The position numbers were made by a program, and so were the translations under genes. A stretch of 64,000 nt of DNA, taken from CAYRES01 sp964423425. Lineage in GTDB: Bacteria; Actinomycetota; Thermoleophilia; RBG-16-64-13. Within the stretch, counting starts at the first letter, position 1; the number at the start of each line of letters is the position of its first letter. The notes under the pieces are model-generated. The model was not told where the DNA came from. It did not search any database and saw only the letters and a program-made list of their open reading frames with translations. Below are positions 42,205-50,022 of the stretch, piece by piece. The stretch spans positions 62,001 to 126,000 of the forward strand of contig CAYRES010000001.1 of NCBI GenBank assembly GCA_964423425.1, given 5' to 3'.

Positions 42205-42804
42205 ATGCGTCTGGGTGTCATAGGCGGCACGTTCGATCCCATCCATCTGGGTCACCTCGTCGCTGCGGAAGAGGCTCTGTGTCAGTACGGGCTGGATGAG
42301 GTCCTGTTCGTTCCGAGCGGCGTTCCTCCACACAGGCGTGTACCCTCCACGCCCGCCCGCCTACGGCTTGCCCTCGTGGAAGGTGCGATTCACGACCACC
42401 CGCACTTCTGGGTGACGTCTTTCGAGACGACCAAGGAGGAGGCGGGCTATACGGTCGACACGCTCGCGGCCGTACGTGCCGAACTCGGCTCCGGTGCTTC
42501 CCTCTACTTCATCACCGGAGCGGATGCGGTCCTGGAGATGGCGACGTGGAGGCAGCCGGAGCGTATTCTTCAGCAATGCACGGTGATCGCCGCCACCCGG
42601 CCGGGCTACGATCTGGCTCATCTGGGGGAATGCATCGGAGGAGTTCGAGGGTGGGAAGCGATACAGATCATGGAGATACCCCACATGGGTGTGTCGTCAA
42701 CGGAGATCCGGCTGCGGGTGAGCCAAGGCCGCAGTATCCGGTATCTGGTTCCCGAATCTGTCCGGCAGATGATCGAGGCCGAAGGCCTCTATCGAGAGAC
42801 CTGA
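42205..42804 (+). CDS. nadD: Nicotinate-nucleotide adenylyltransferase
   Basis: Makes NaAD from nicotinate mononucleotide and ATP in NAD synthesis. The protein has GGTFDPIHLGHL right after the start, the VPSGVPPHR loop, FITGADAV and the C-terminal ISSTEIR-like VSSTEIRLRV with the SIRYLVPESV segment. ATG 42205 gives 199 residues in line with relatives; GTG 42169, with GGGGAG four bases before it, would add 12 residues and has the better ribosome site, so the start is open. The usual downstream neighbour rsfS is missing; a LytR_C protein follows after 15 bases. Confidence 0.93.
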   Translation: MRLGVIGGTFDPIHLGHLVAAEEALCQYGLDEVLFVPSGVPPHRRVPSTPARLRLALVEGAIHDHPHFWVTSFETTKEEAGYTVDTLAAVRAELGSGASLYFITGADAVLEMATWRQPERILQQCTVIAATRPGYDLAHLGECIGGVRGWEAIQIMEIPHMGVSSTEIRLRVSQGRSIRYLVPESVRQMIEAEGLYRET

Positions 42805-42819
42805 AGGAGGGTCCACCGC

Positions 42820-44104
42820 GTGACTTCAGCATCGCGAAGTCGGCAACTTGGGTCCGGCGGCGAGCGCCGGACCGGCGGTTATCGCTCCCGTCGCACCGAG
42901 GCGCGGGGGGGCGCCCCCCCCCCCGGGGGCCCCCCCCCCCCCGGGGCCCCCCGGGGGGGGGGGGGGGGGGGGGGACTGGGGGTGCNNNNNNNNNNGGGGC
43001 GCGCGCGGCCGGGGGGGTTCGCGCCCCCGCCGCCGGGGGGGGGGGGGGCCCGCCCGGGGGGGGGCGCCCCCCCGCGCCTCGGTGGCCTCAGTGGTGGTCG
43101 TATGTCTTGGTCTGCTCGTGTTCCTCATACTGCCTGGTCTCCGGAGCGTCGAGCGGGGAGCGACTACGCCGGACACCACAGCCGTCGCAGGAACTGAGGC
43201 GATGAGCGCCCTCCTGCGTCTGCAGGGGGTCGAAGGCGAGACCGCCTTCCTGCTCCTACAGGTGGCGAAAGAGGGGCTCATAGTCGCTCTTCCGGCTCAC
43301 ACCCTGGTTCAGGGAGAGGAGGGCCTGCGTCCTCTCCACATGTTGTTGGCCGAGTCGGGTTTCGGGTCTGCGGCGGCTGCGCTCGACAAGCTGCTCGGAA
43401 TCGCGCCGGAGATTCTCATATCCGCCGACACCCAGGTGATCGAAGACACGCTCGAGGCGGTGGGGCGTCCGCTCACCGGGGTCACGAGTCCAGGAGCGGC
43501 AGAGACGGGTGGTGCGGCTGAGGAGACCGTGGAGAGCGGGGGCGAGCCGACCATGGCGGCCGCACGCGGCGCCCTTGTGCTGGGTGAGGCCCTCGTGGCT
43601 GCGGTGGGTGACCCTCAAGCCGAGCGCACGGTGAAGAGCATGATGGTCGAGGGTCAGGTGGAGGCTCTTCTACCCATCCTTGTGGCCTTGAAGGCCGGCG
43701 GATACGCGGCGGGAGAGCTACCGGGGGCGCACGTGAGGGGAGTCGAATTCGAGTACTACGAGCCTGATCTGGCGGCAGTGGCGGCCGTATTGGGGCGACC
43801 GGCTGCAGCGGTAGGCGTCACCGTCGAGGTGCAGAACGGATCCGGGCTCATCGGTGCTGCGGAGGAGGTGTCCGCTCTCCTCGCTCCGCTCGGCTTCCGC
43901 CTGCTTCCGGTGAGAAACGCCGAGCAGTTTCCCAACGTGGAACACACGCAGCTCCTCACCGCTCCCGATGTGGCCGCTCAGGCGGGTCGCATACGCGACC
44001 TTCTCGAGCGCGGTACCGTGGTGCAGAGGGATGATCTCCCCGGCGGTCGTATCGTGGTGATAGTGGGCAAAGACGTTGTCTCCAATGGCTCCCCTCCCTC
44101 TTAG
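42820..44104 (+). CDS. LytR_C-domain membrane protein, interrupted by an assembly gap
   Basis: GTG 42820 with AAGGAGG nine bases upstream opens a basic N-terminus (SRSRQLGSGGERR). About 25 codons later the sequence degenerates into poly-G/poly-C with ten Ns, and the downstream coding frame differs from the upstream one, so part of the gene is lost. After the gap (from about 43080) a membrane helix VVVVCLGLLVFLILPGL appears, then an outer domain with an alpha-helical look and, at about 43807-44080, a LytR_C domain (VEVQNGSGLIGAAEEVSALL to GKDVV). LytR_C domains are found on envelope proteins next to LytR-CpsA-Psr enzymes; here there is no LCP catalytic domain. Confidence 0.75.
42901..43077. 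other. Assembly gap (10 N) with poly-G/poly-C flanks
   Basis: Ten Ns at 42986-42995 are flanked by long runs of G and C with almost no A or T. The outermost flanks are an inverted repeat: 42894-42922 (beginning CACCGAGGCGCG) is the reverse complement of about 43056-43084. This looks like fold-back reads plus poly-G calls around a hard hairpin or a scaffold join. Translations across it are not meaningful. Confidence 0.9.
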
Positions 44105-44127
44105 GCAGGGAAGGGTGCGCACCGAGC

Positions 44128-44136
44128 TGCTACAAT
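44128..44136 (+). promoter_or_regulatory. Extended -10 promoter upstream of the IscR-like gene
   Basis: TG-C-TACAAT fits an extended -10 element, 32 bases before the ATG at 44168. No clear -35 box is visible. It would drive the regulator-cysE pair and perhaps pcrA. Confidence 0.5.
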
Positions 44137-44167
44137 AAAAGGCCCAATTCTTGGTCAGGATTGCGTG

Positions 44168-44641
44168 ATGCACATCACAAAGAAGAGCAGATATGCCGTG
44201 CGTGCCCTCGTCGGCTTGGCGCTGCGGGAAGACGGGGCACCGACTCCCTTGGCCGAGCTCGCTCGCAGCTGCGAGGTACCCTTCCAGTTTCTGGAGCAGA
44301 TATTCGCGCAATTGAGGCGGGCCGGCATCGTGACCGCGAAGCGAGGCGTGAAGGGGGGCTACCTGCTGGCGGGGGATCCAGGCGAGATTTCGGTCCTTTC
44401 GGTGATTGAGGCCCTGGACGGCCCCATCACCCCGGCGGATTGCGCGGCGGAGACGTCCTGTTCGCGGAGGTCGAAGTGTTCGGCCAGCACCGTATGGTTG
44501 CAGACGAAGCAGGTGGTGGAGGATCACCTGAGCGGTGTGTCCATCGGGCAGCTGGCTGCGGGTGGTGTGGGCTCAGCCGCCGAGTTCGAGAGCACCCCAG
44601 CCTCGGCCGAAGCACCTGTTGAGCAGGAGAAGATAGGGTGA
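44168..44641 (+). CDS. Rrf2/IscR-family transcriptional regulator with Fe-S cysteines
   Basis: A 157-residue regulator with an N-terminal winged helix (ITKKSRYAVRALVGLA, then FLEQIFAQLRRAGIV and KRGVKGGYLLA). Cysteines C92, C98 and C104 form Cx5Cx5C at the same positions as the [2Fe-2S] ligands of E. coli IscR; the fourth IscR ligand, H107, is Ser here. It should therefore sense Fe-S or redox status. An Ala/Glu/Ser-rich tail extends past residue 135. ATG 44168 is used (AGGA eight bases before); GTG 44165 is possible. It overlaps cysE by four bases (GTGA), so it likely controls cysteine supply as CymR does in Firmicutes, but with Fe-S sensing. Confidence 0.88.
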   Translation: MHITKKSRYAVRALVGLALREDGAPTPLAELARSCEVPFQFLEQIFAQLRRAGIVTAKRGVKGGYLLAGDPGEISVLSVIEALDGPITPADCAAETSCSRRSKCSASTVWLQTKQVVEDHLSGVSIGQLAAGGVGSAAEFESTPASAEAPVEQEKIG

Positions 44642-45495
44642 GGAGGCCGGCATCGGGCGGAGAAGGCGGTGCTTCCACCCGCCTGGGCTCCACGGTCTCG
44701 GTTCTCGCCGTCGCCGGGGCAGGGCTCTTGCTGTGCGGCCGCCGGGGCCGCCGGGTCGGTGCCATGCTGAGGCGGGACGTGGAGGTCATCCGCCAGCGCG
44801 ACCCGGCTGCGCGCAACATCATAGAGATCACCACCTGCTATTCCGGCTTCCACGCCGTCCTGCTCCATCGGGTGGCCCACCACTTCTGGGTGCGCGGCGT
44901 GCCGGTGGTTCCGAGGCTCGTCTCTCAGGTGAGTAGGAGCCTCACGCAGATTGAGATTCACCCAGGGGCCACGATCGGCGAAGGCTTCTTCGTGGACCAT
45001 GGGGCGGGTGTGGTGATAGGTGAGACCACAGAGATCGGGCGCGATGTCACCATCTACCAGGGCGTTACCCTCGGCGGCACGGGCAAGCAGACGGGCAAGC
45101 GGCACCCCACCATCGGCGACAACGTGGTCATCGGAGCGGGAGCGAAGGTCCTCGGCGACATCAACGTGGGTGAGAACGCCAAGATCGGCGCCGGTTCCAT
45201 CGTCGTGCAGGACGTCCCACCCAACTCGACGGTGGTGGGAAACCCCGGCCGCCCCGTCATCACTGACGGTGCCAAGGTCGGCATCCCCGATATCGACTAC
45301 CGGCATCTCCCCGACCCAGTGTCGCAGGCCATGCAGTGCTTGGTGGAGCGCATGGTCTCACTCGAGAACGAACTGCAGGACGTGGCTGAGCGCAACCGTA
45401 CGCTCGAGCGGCGGCTCATGGAGACGGCCGAGTCCGGCTCCGGGGCCATGACCGAGGATGTGATCTCGGTCTTCGGAGAAGGTGACGAGCGGTAA
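44638..45495 (+). CDS. cysE: Serine O-acetyltransferase
   Basis: Makes O-acetylserine, the precursor of cysteine. From GTG 44638 (overlapping the regulator stop, with AGGAGAAG upstream) the protein has 285 residues. The first 42 residues are extra and include a hydrophobic stretch VSVLAVAGAGLLLC; the family-typical start is ATG 44764 (MLRRDVEVIRQRDPAARN), which has only a weak ribosome site. The left-handed beta helix follows with IEIHPGATIGEGFFVDHGAG, the active His in VDHGAG, TIYQGVTLGGTGK, KRHPTIGD and GNPGRPV. A C-terminal coiled coil of about 40 residues is present. No cysK is nearby. Confidence 0.92.
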   Translation: MRRPASGGEGGASTRLGSTVSVLAVAGAGLLLCGRRGRRVGAMLRRDVEVIRQRDPAARNIIEITTCYSGFHAVLLHRVAHHFWVRGVPVVPRLVSQVSRSLTQIEIHPGATIGEGFFVDHGAGVVIGETTEIGRDVTIYQGVTLGGTGKQTGKRHPTIGDNVVIGAGAKVLGDINVGENAKIGAGSIVVQDVPPNSTVVGNPGRPVITDGAKVGIPDIDYRHLPDPVSQAMQCLVERMVSLENELQDVAERNRTLERRLMETAESGSGAMTEDVISVFGEGDER

Positions 45496-45497
45496 CT

Positions 45498-47834
45498 GTG
45501 CCAGATCACTCGCCGGTGCCGTCAGCGTACGATATCGAGGGGCTGCGTGCCCACCTCAACCCGCCTCAGCAACAGGCCGTATTCCACGAAGAGGGGCCGT
45601 TGCTGGTGCTGGCGGGAGCCGGTTCCGGCAAGACCAGGGTGCTCACCTTCCGCATCGCCTACCTCATCGGTTCCGGGTTGGCGGAACCGTACGAGGTGCT
45701 CGCTATCACCTTCACCAACAAGGCTGCTCAGGAGATGAAGGAGAGGGTGGCCGGGCTCGTCGGCCCGGTGGCCCGCACCATGTGGGTATCCACCTTCCAC
45801 TCCGCCTGCGCGCGCATCCTGCGCAGGGAGGCGGAGCTTCTCGGCTACACCCCGTCGTTCACCATATACGACCAGCAGGATCAGGTGCGGCTGGTCCGGC
45901 ATTGCCTCGAGGAGCTCAGTCTTGACTGTACGCGCTTTCCTCCCCAGGCGATTCACGCTCGGATCTCCGATGCCAAGAACCGGCTCATCTCTCCCGACTC
46001 GGCTATCGGGAGGGGGGAGGAGCCGGGTGGTATGAGGGGTCGGGCCACGGGGCGGCCTTTCGCAAGGGAGGAGGCGGCCGGACAGGTGTACAGCCTCTAT
46101 CAGAAGCGGTTGTTCGCCGCGAACGCCATGGACTTCGACGACCTGATCATGCGCGCGGTCGATCTCTTCAACCGCTTCCCGGAACGCCTCGAACGTTACC
46201 GACAGGCGTTCCGCTACGTGCTCGTGGACGAGTACCAAGACACGAACCACGCGCAATACGTGTTGGTCAGGCTTCTCTCCGAGGGCCACGGACGCGTCAC
46301 CGTCGTGGGCGATGACGATCAGTCGGTGTACTCGTGGAGGGGAGCCGACATCCGGAACATCCTCGAGTTCGAGAAGGATTTCCCCGAGGCTCGAGTGGTG
46401 AAGCTGGAACAGAACTATCGGTCGACCACTACCATTCTCGAAGCTGCGAACGCGGTGGTCACGCGCAATCGAGGACGCAAGTCGAAACATCTCTGGAGTG
46501 ATCTGGGGCGGGGTGAGCCCATCAACCTGCTTCAGTGCCGCGATGAGCATGAGGAGGCCCGTCTTGTTGCGGGCGAGATCGAGGGCCTCATCGCGGCGGG
46601 CCGTGACCCTCGCGAGATTGCAATCTTCTACCGTGTGAACGCTCAGTCACGAGTGCTCGAGGATATCCTGGTCAGGTATGGGATTTCCTATCAGGTGGTT
46701 GGAGGCACGCGTTTCTATGAGCGGGCGGAGATCAAGGACGCCCTCGCCTACCTACGGGCGGTGGTGAACCCCACCGATGATCTCTCCTTCCTACGCATCA
46801 TCAACACACCCAAGCGGGGCCTAGGACTCGTTGCCCAAGAGAGGCTGCGGGTGTTCGCCGAGAGCGAGGGCTACTCGCTACAGACGGCGTTTCGCACGGA
46901 GGAGGAAGTCCCCGGCTTGACGCCCGCGGCACAGCGAACGAGGCGAGAACTTGCGGCGAGATTCGCGGTGTGGGCCGAGTGGGCGGCCACACAAGGGCAG
47001 GATGCCGTGCCCGTGTCGACGCAGGTGGAGGGGATACTCGAGGAGAGCGGTCTGCTCGAGTCCCTGAGAAGGGAACGAACGCTCGAGTCCGAGGGCAGAC
47101 TCGAGAACCTCGCCGAGTTGGTGGGTGTCGCACGCGAGTTCGATCGCAACAACCCCGGCGACGCCTTGGCTGATTTCCTCCAAGAGATCAGTCTGTATGC
47201 CGACATCGACGCTTACAGCGAGGGAGTACCCCAGGTCACACTCATGACCCTGCACAACGCCAAGGGTCTTGAGTTTCCAGTCGTCTTCATTGTGGGCATG
47301 GAGGAGGGCATCTTTCCACACGCACGCTCGCTTGACGACCAGAGCCTGGAGGAGGAGCGTCGCCTCTTCTACGTCGGCATGACCCGAGCCATGACCAAGC
47401 TCCATCTCTCCCATGCCCGGAGTCGCTCGCTGTACGGTAGCAATGACTCTTGTCTCCCCAGCCGCTTCCTGGAGGAGTTGCCCGAAAGTCTCATCGAAGC
47501 CAAGACTACGGTGCCGACGGGGCGCGCAGTGTTCCACCGGCCGGGCTCGAGGCCGGGACGGAGGGCGGGGTCGGCATCGGATTCAGTGAGAAGGCCGCGT
47601 TTTGATGCCACCTCCTCTCCGCGGGCGGGGCAGGGGCACCTCTCGGCCGGGACGGCGTCGGGCGGGTCTGGCGCTGCGGGTGGGTTTCACACCGGCGATC
47701 GAGTGATTCACGCCAAGTTTGGTGAGGGCGTCATACTGGGAGTCGAGCCGGGCGGGGTGGTACGGGTGTTCTTCTCGGACCTGGGCGAGCAGAAGAATCT
47801 GCTGACCGAATACGCCCCCCTGAAGCGGGTCTGA
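45498..47834 (+). CDS. pcrA: ATP-dependent DNA helicase PcrA/UvrD
   Basis: A 3'-5' superfamily 1 helicase for nucleotide excision repair and replication-fork clearing. The 778-residue protein has Walker A AGAGSGKT (39-46), AITFTNKAAQEMKER, STFHSACARILR, DEYQDT (D244), GDDDQSVYSWRGAD, QNYRSTTTIL, MTLHNAKGLEFPVV and YVGMTRAMTKL. The C-terminus ends with a Tudor-like fold typical of PcrA (GDRVIHAKFGEGVILGVE) after a low-complexity linker. A Gly/Arg-rich insertion lies near 170-195. GTG 45498 is two bases past cysE. A hairpin overlaps its stop codon. Confidence 0.95.
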   Translation: MPDHSPVPSAYDIEGLRAHLNPPQQQAVFHEEGPLLVLAGAGSGKTRVLTFRIAYLIGSGLAEPYEVLAITFTNKAAQEMKERVAGLVGPVARTMWVSTFHSACARILRREAELLGYTPSFTIYDQQDQVRLVRHCLEELSLDCTRFPPQAIHARISDAKNRLISPDSAIGRGEEPGGMRGRATGRPFAREEAAGQVYSLYQKRLFAANAMDFDDLIMRAVDLFNRFPERLERYRQAFRYVLVDEYQDTNHAQYVLVRLLSEGHGRVTVVGDDDQSVYSWRGADIRNILEFEKDFPEARVVKLEQNYRSTTTILEAANAVVTRNRGRKSKHLWSDLGRGEPINLLQCRDEHEEARLVAGEIEGLIAAGRDPREIAIFYRVNAQSRVLEDILVRYGISYQVVGGTRFYERAEIKDALAYLRAVVNPTDDLSFLRIINTPKRGLGLVAQERLRVFAESEGYSLQTAFRTEEEVPGLTPAAQRTRRELAARFAVWAEWAATQGQDAVPVSTQVEGILEESGLLESLRRERTLESEGRLENLAELVGVAREFDRNNPGDALADFLQEISLYADIDAYSEGVPQVTLMTLHNAKGLEFPVVFIVGMEEGIFPHARSLDDQSLEEERRLFYVGMTRAMTKLHLSHARSRSLYGSNDSCLPSRFLEELPESLIEAKTTVPTGRAVFHRPGSRPGRRAGSASDSVRRPRFDATSSPRAGQGHLSAGTASGGSGAAGGFHTGDRVIHAKFGEGVILGVEPGGVVRVFFSDLGEQKNLLTEYAPLKRV

Positions 47835-47861
47835 CTGCCGGGGGTGACCTTGCCCGGTCAG
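47831..47861 (+). terminator. Possible terminator hairpin after pcrA
   Basis: CTGA and CCGGG (47831-47842) pair with CCCGG and TCAG (47853-47861) around a ten-base loop, with a three-base bulge. It includes the pcrA stop codon. No T-run follows, so it may only be a weak or Rho-assisted terminator at the border of the dcw cluster. Confidence 0.35.
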
Positions 47862-48113
47862 ACTCTGCACGATCTATTGCATTAGATCACTTACGCAATT
47901 CGTTCTGCCTCTCCATCTTGTGGCCCCTTTGGTGCGTCAATGGACCTTTCCTCGTTGTCCTGTCTGCATCAAGTAGTGCAGTATGGAGACTATGCAACAA
48001 TTAGTGTGTAGACGTGTACAGTTTACGGTGCGGCGGTCCTGGAATGGGGGCAAAGTTGCATCAAAGTGGGGAAAGATGTTGTGTTGTGGAGCAAATGGGG
48101 TTAAAGTGGTCGC
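47862..48113 (+). promoter_or_regulatory. dcw cluster promoter region with MraZ-box repeats
   Basis: This 252-base stretch is more AT-rich than its neighbours and has no credible gene. Near mraZ it carries AAAGTTG (48052), AAAGTGGGG (48063) and AAAGTGG (48103), and TGGGG at 48045, 48067 and 48096. Repeats of AAAGTG or TGGGN are the known binding sites of MraZ, so this is the probable autoregulatory operator. An inverted repeat CTGCA/TGCAG lies at about 47964-47981. I cannot fix the -35 and -10 boxes with confidence. Confidence 0.6.
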
Positions 48114-48563
48114 ATGGACCTGTTCAGGCTACATGGCGACTACGAGCACACGCTCGACGAGAAGGGCAGGCTCACGCTACCGGCCCGCTATCGCAAGTAC
48201 TTCGAAGAGGGCACGGTGCTCGCCAAGCTGCCCGATAGTGACCCGTGCGTCTTGGTATTCCATCCGGACGCCTGGGCCGAATACGAGAGCCGTCACATCG
48301 CTCCGCTCAACGATTTCACCAACCGCAAAGACCGGTGGAAGACGCGGATCATCTTCAAGAACATGTCGCAGTTGGTGCCTGATCGTCAGGGGCGAGTGCT
48401 CATACCCGCCCACTTCATCAAGGAACTGGGTCTCTCCGGGAAGGTGAGAATCATCGGTCACGGTAATTTCCTGGAAATCTGGAATCCGGCCACCTTCCTT
48501 GAGTGCTTGGAGGAGTGGGAGGCTGAGGATGATGGGGAAGAGGCCGAGGAAGGGCGGGCCTAG
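48114..48563 (+). CDS. mraZ: Transcriptional regulator MraZ
   Basis: MraZ binds upstream of its own gene and controls the division and cell wall cluster. The 149-residue protein has the expected two AbrB/SpoVT-like repeats, each with the DxxxR core: DEKGRLTLPARY near residue 15-26 and DRQGRVLIPAHF near 87-98. It ends with an acidic tail. ATG 48114 follows MraZ-box repeats directly and has no clear Shine-Dalgarno (AAAGTGG only). First gene of the dcw cluster. Confidence 0.95.
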   Translation: MDLFRLHGDYEHTLDEKGRLTLPARYRKYFEEGTVLAKLPDSDPCVLVFHPDAWAEYESRHIAPLNDFTNRKDRWKTRIIFKNMSQLVPDRQGRVLIPAHFIKELGLSGKVRIIGHGNFLEIWNPATFLECLEEWEAEDDGEEAEEGRA

Positions 48564-48604
48564 ACATGGGGCGCAGTTCGGTGCTCAGCGCATTTGAGGT
48601 GGAG

Positions 48605-49537
48605 ATGGCGATGGCTCATGTGCCGGTCCTCACAACAGAGCTTCTCGATGTGCTTGAGGTGGCGGATGACAGCCGGGTGATCGACTGCACGTTCGGAGCC
48701 GGTGGCCACGCTGCTGCCGTGTGCTCCCGCTTGGGCAGAGAGGGCACACTGATCGCCGCCGATCGCGACCCGGTGGCTTACGATTACTATGAAGAGCTGA
48801 GACGGACCGCCGAGTGTCACACGGTCTTCATCGAAGGCAACTTCGCCGATGTACTTGCCGAGCTGCGCGCCGCCGGTGACAGAGTCACCCACATCTACAT
48901 GGACCTGGGCGTGAGTAGCATGCAGATAGACACGATAGCGCGGGGTTTCTCTTACACCTACGACGCACCTCTCGACATGCGCATGGACCCGGGCAGCAGG
49001 CTTACGGCGGCGGAGATCGTGAACGAGTGGGATGAGTCCCGCTTGGCCGTCCTCTTCCGCGAGTATGGCGAAGAGCGTTACGCTCGTGCCATCGCCCGCG
49101 GCATCGTCCGCAGGAGAATGACCCAACCCTTCGTGCGGACTCTGGATCTCGTGGAGGTGGTGAAGGCGGCCATACCGACTCCCGCACGATTCGGTGCGAG
49201 AAACCCGGCTATGCGCGTATTCCAGGCACTTCGGATCGCCGTGAATGACGAGTTGTCCAGCCTACGCAGGGCTCTGCCGGAGGCCCATGCGCTGCTCGAG
49301 CCGGGAGGTGTGCTTGCCGTCATCAGCTTCCATTCTCTGGAAGACCGTATCGTGAAGGAGTTCTTCGTCGCCCACGCCAAAGGGTGCGTGTGTCCTCCGA
49401 GCTTCCCCATCTGTGCGTGTGGGAAGACTCCAGATGTGGAAATCCTGAACCCGCGCCCCATCACTCCCGGTGAAGAGGAGTTGCGGGCCAATCCGCGTGC
49501 GTCCTCGGCCAAGTTGCGGGCCGCCAGGAAGATCTGA
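48605..49537 (+). CDS. rsmH: 16S rRNA m4C1402 methyltransferase RsmH (MraW)
   Basis: Methylates N4 of cytidine 1402 in the ribosomal P site using S-adenosylmethionine. From ATG 48605 (GAGG five bases before) the protein has 310 residues and begins close to the family signature HVPVLTTELLDVL; an ATG at 48566 would add 13. Motifs: DCTFGAGGHA for SAM, YMDLGVSSMQID, PLDMRMDP, NPAMRVFQALRIAVNDEL and SFHSLEDRIVKEFF. A zinc-like cysteine cluster (CVCPPSFPICACG) near the end is normal. The stop overlaps the ftsL start by one base. Confidence 0.95.
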   Translation: MAMAHVPVLTTELLDVLEVADDSRVIDCTFGAGGHAAAVCSRLGREGTLIAADRDPVAYDYYEELRRTAECHTVFIEGNFADVLAELRAAGDRVTHIYMDLGVSSMQIDTIARGFSYTYDAPLDMRMDPGSRLTAAEIVNEWDESRLAVLFREYGEERYARAIARGIVRRRMTQPFVRTLDLVEVVKAAIPTPARFGARNPAMRVFQALRIAVNDELSSLRRALPEAHALLEPGGVLAVISFHSLEDRIVKEFFVAHAKGCVCPPSFPICACGKTPDVEILNPRPITPGEEELRANPRASSAKLRAARKI

Positions 49538-50022
49538 TGGCCGCGCGCGCGGCACAGGCGACGGTCCGGGTTGGCAGGCCCGAAGAGAGAAGCCGTCCGG
49601 CGGCCAAGACCGCGGCCGCGCGGAGACCGCGCCTGCGCCCGGTAGCCCGGCGGCGCCCCTTTCTCGTGCCCTTTATCCTGACGGTCGGTGCCCTCCTCGT
49701 GGTGACGCTCGCATTACCGGCCGCAGTCAACCTGGCCGTCTTGAAAGCCCAGGCCGCCTACACGGGATTGGAGCAGCGCCAGCAAGAGATCCAGGCGGAG
49801 ATGTCGGATCTGACCAGCGTGGCCGCCGGGCTCACGGCGGCCCCTCGAGTGCGCGAGCAGGCCGAGCGTCTGGGCTTGGGTCCCGCCTCCAGGGTGTTGT
49901 ACCTGGAGGCGGGACCCATGAGTGCGGAACAACCTCTGGAGGGGATCCGGTCGGAGGGGGCTGACGGCTCTGTTGCCTGGAGAGCTGCGGGAGAAGCCCG
50001 TGAGACGGTCACAGGCGAATAG
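49537..50022 (+). CDS. ftsL: FtsL-like cell division protein
   Basis: A small bitopic protein of the divisome that works with DivIC/FtsB and FtsQ to activate FtsWI. The 161-residue protein has a basic, Ala/Arg-rich cytoplasmic N-terminus (1-42), one membrane helix (about 43-66) and an outer coiled coil (about 67-100; EQRQQEIQAEMSDL). Then RVREQAERLGLGPA resembles the end of FtsL/DivIC domains. Sequence conservation is low in this family, so the call leans on shape and position between rsmH and ftsI. The start overlaps the rsmH stop. Confidence 0.82.
   Translation: MAARAAQATVRVGRPEERSRPAAKTAAARRPRLRPVARRRPFLVPFILTVGALLVVTLALPAAVNLAVLKAQAAYTGLEQRQQEIQAEMSDLTSVAAGLTAAPRVREQAERLGLGPASRVLYLEAGPMSAEQPLEGIRSEGADGSVAWRAAGEARETVTGE

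Noticed and set aside
42900..43080. Poly-G/poly-C block as a real G-quadruplex or structured element
   Set aside because: It is next to Ns, breaks the reading frame and is framed by fold-back arms, so artefact is far more likely.
47983..48447. Plus-strand frame of 154 codons across the mraZ promoter and gene
   Set aside because: It overlaps mraZ in another frame and has atypical Ser/Arg-rich composition.
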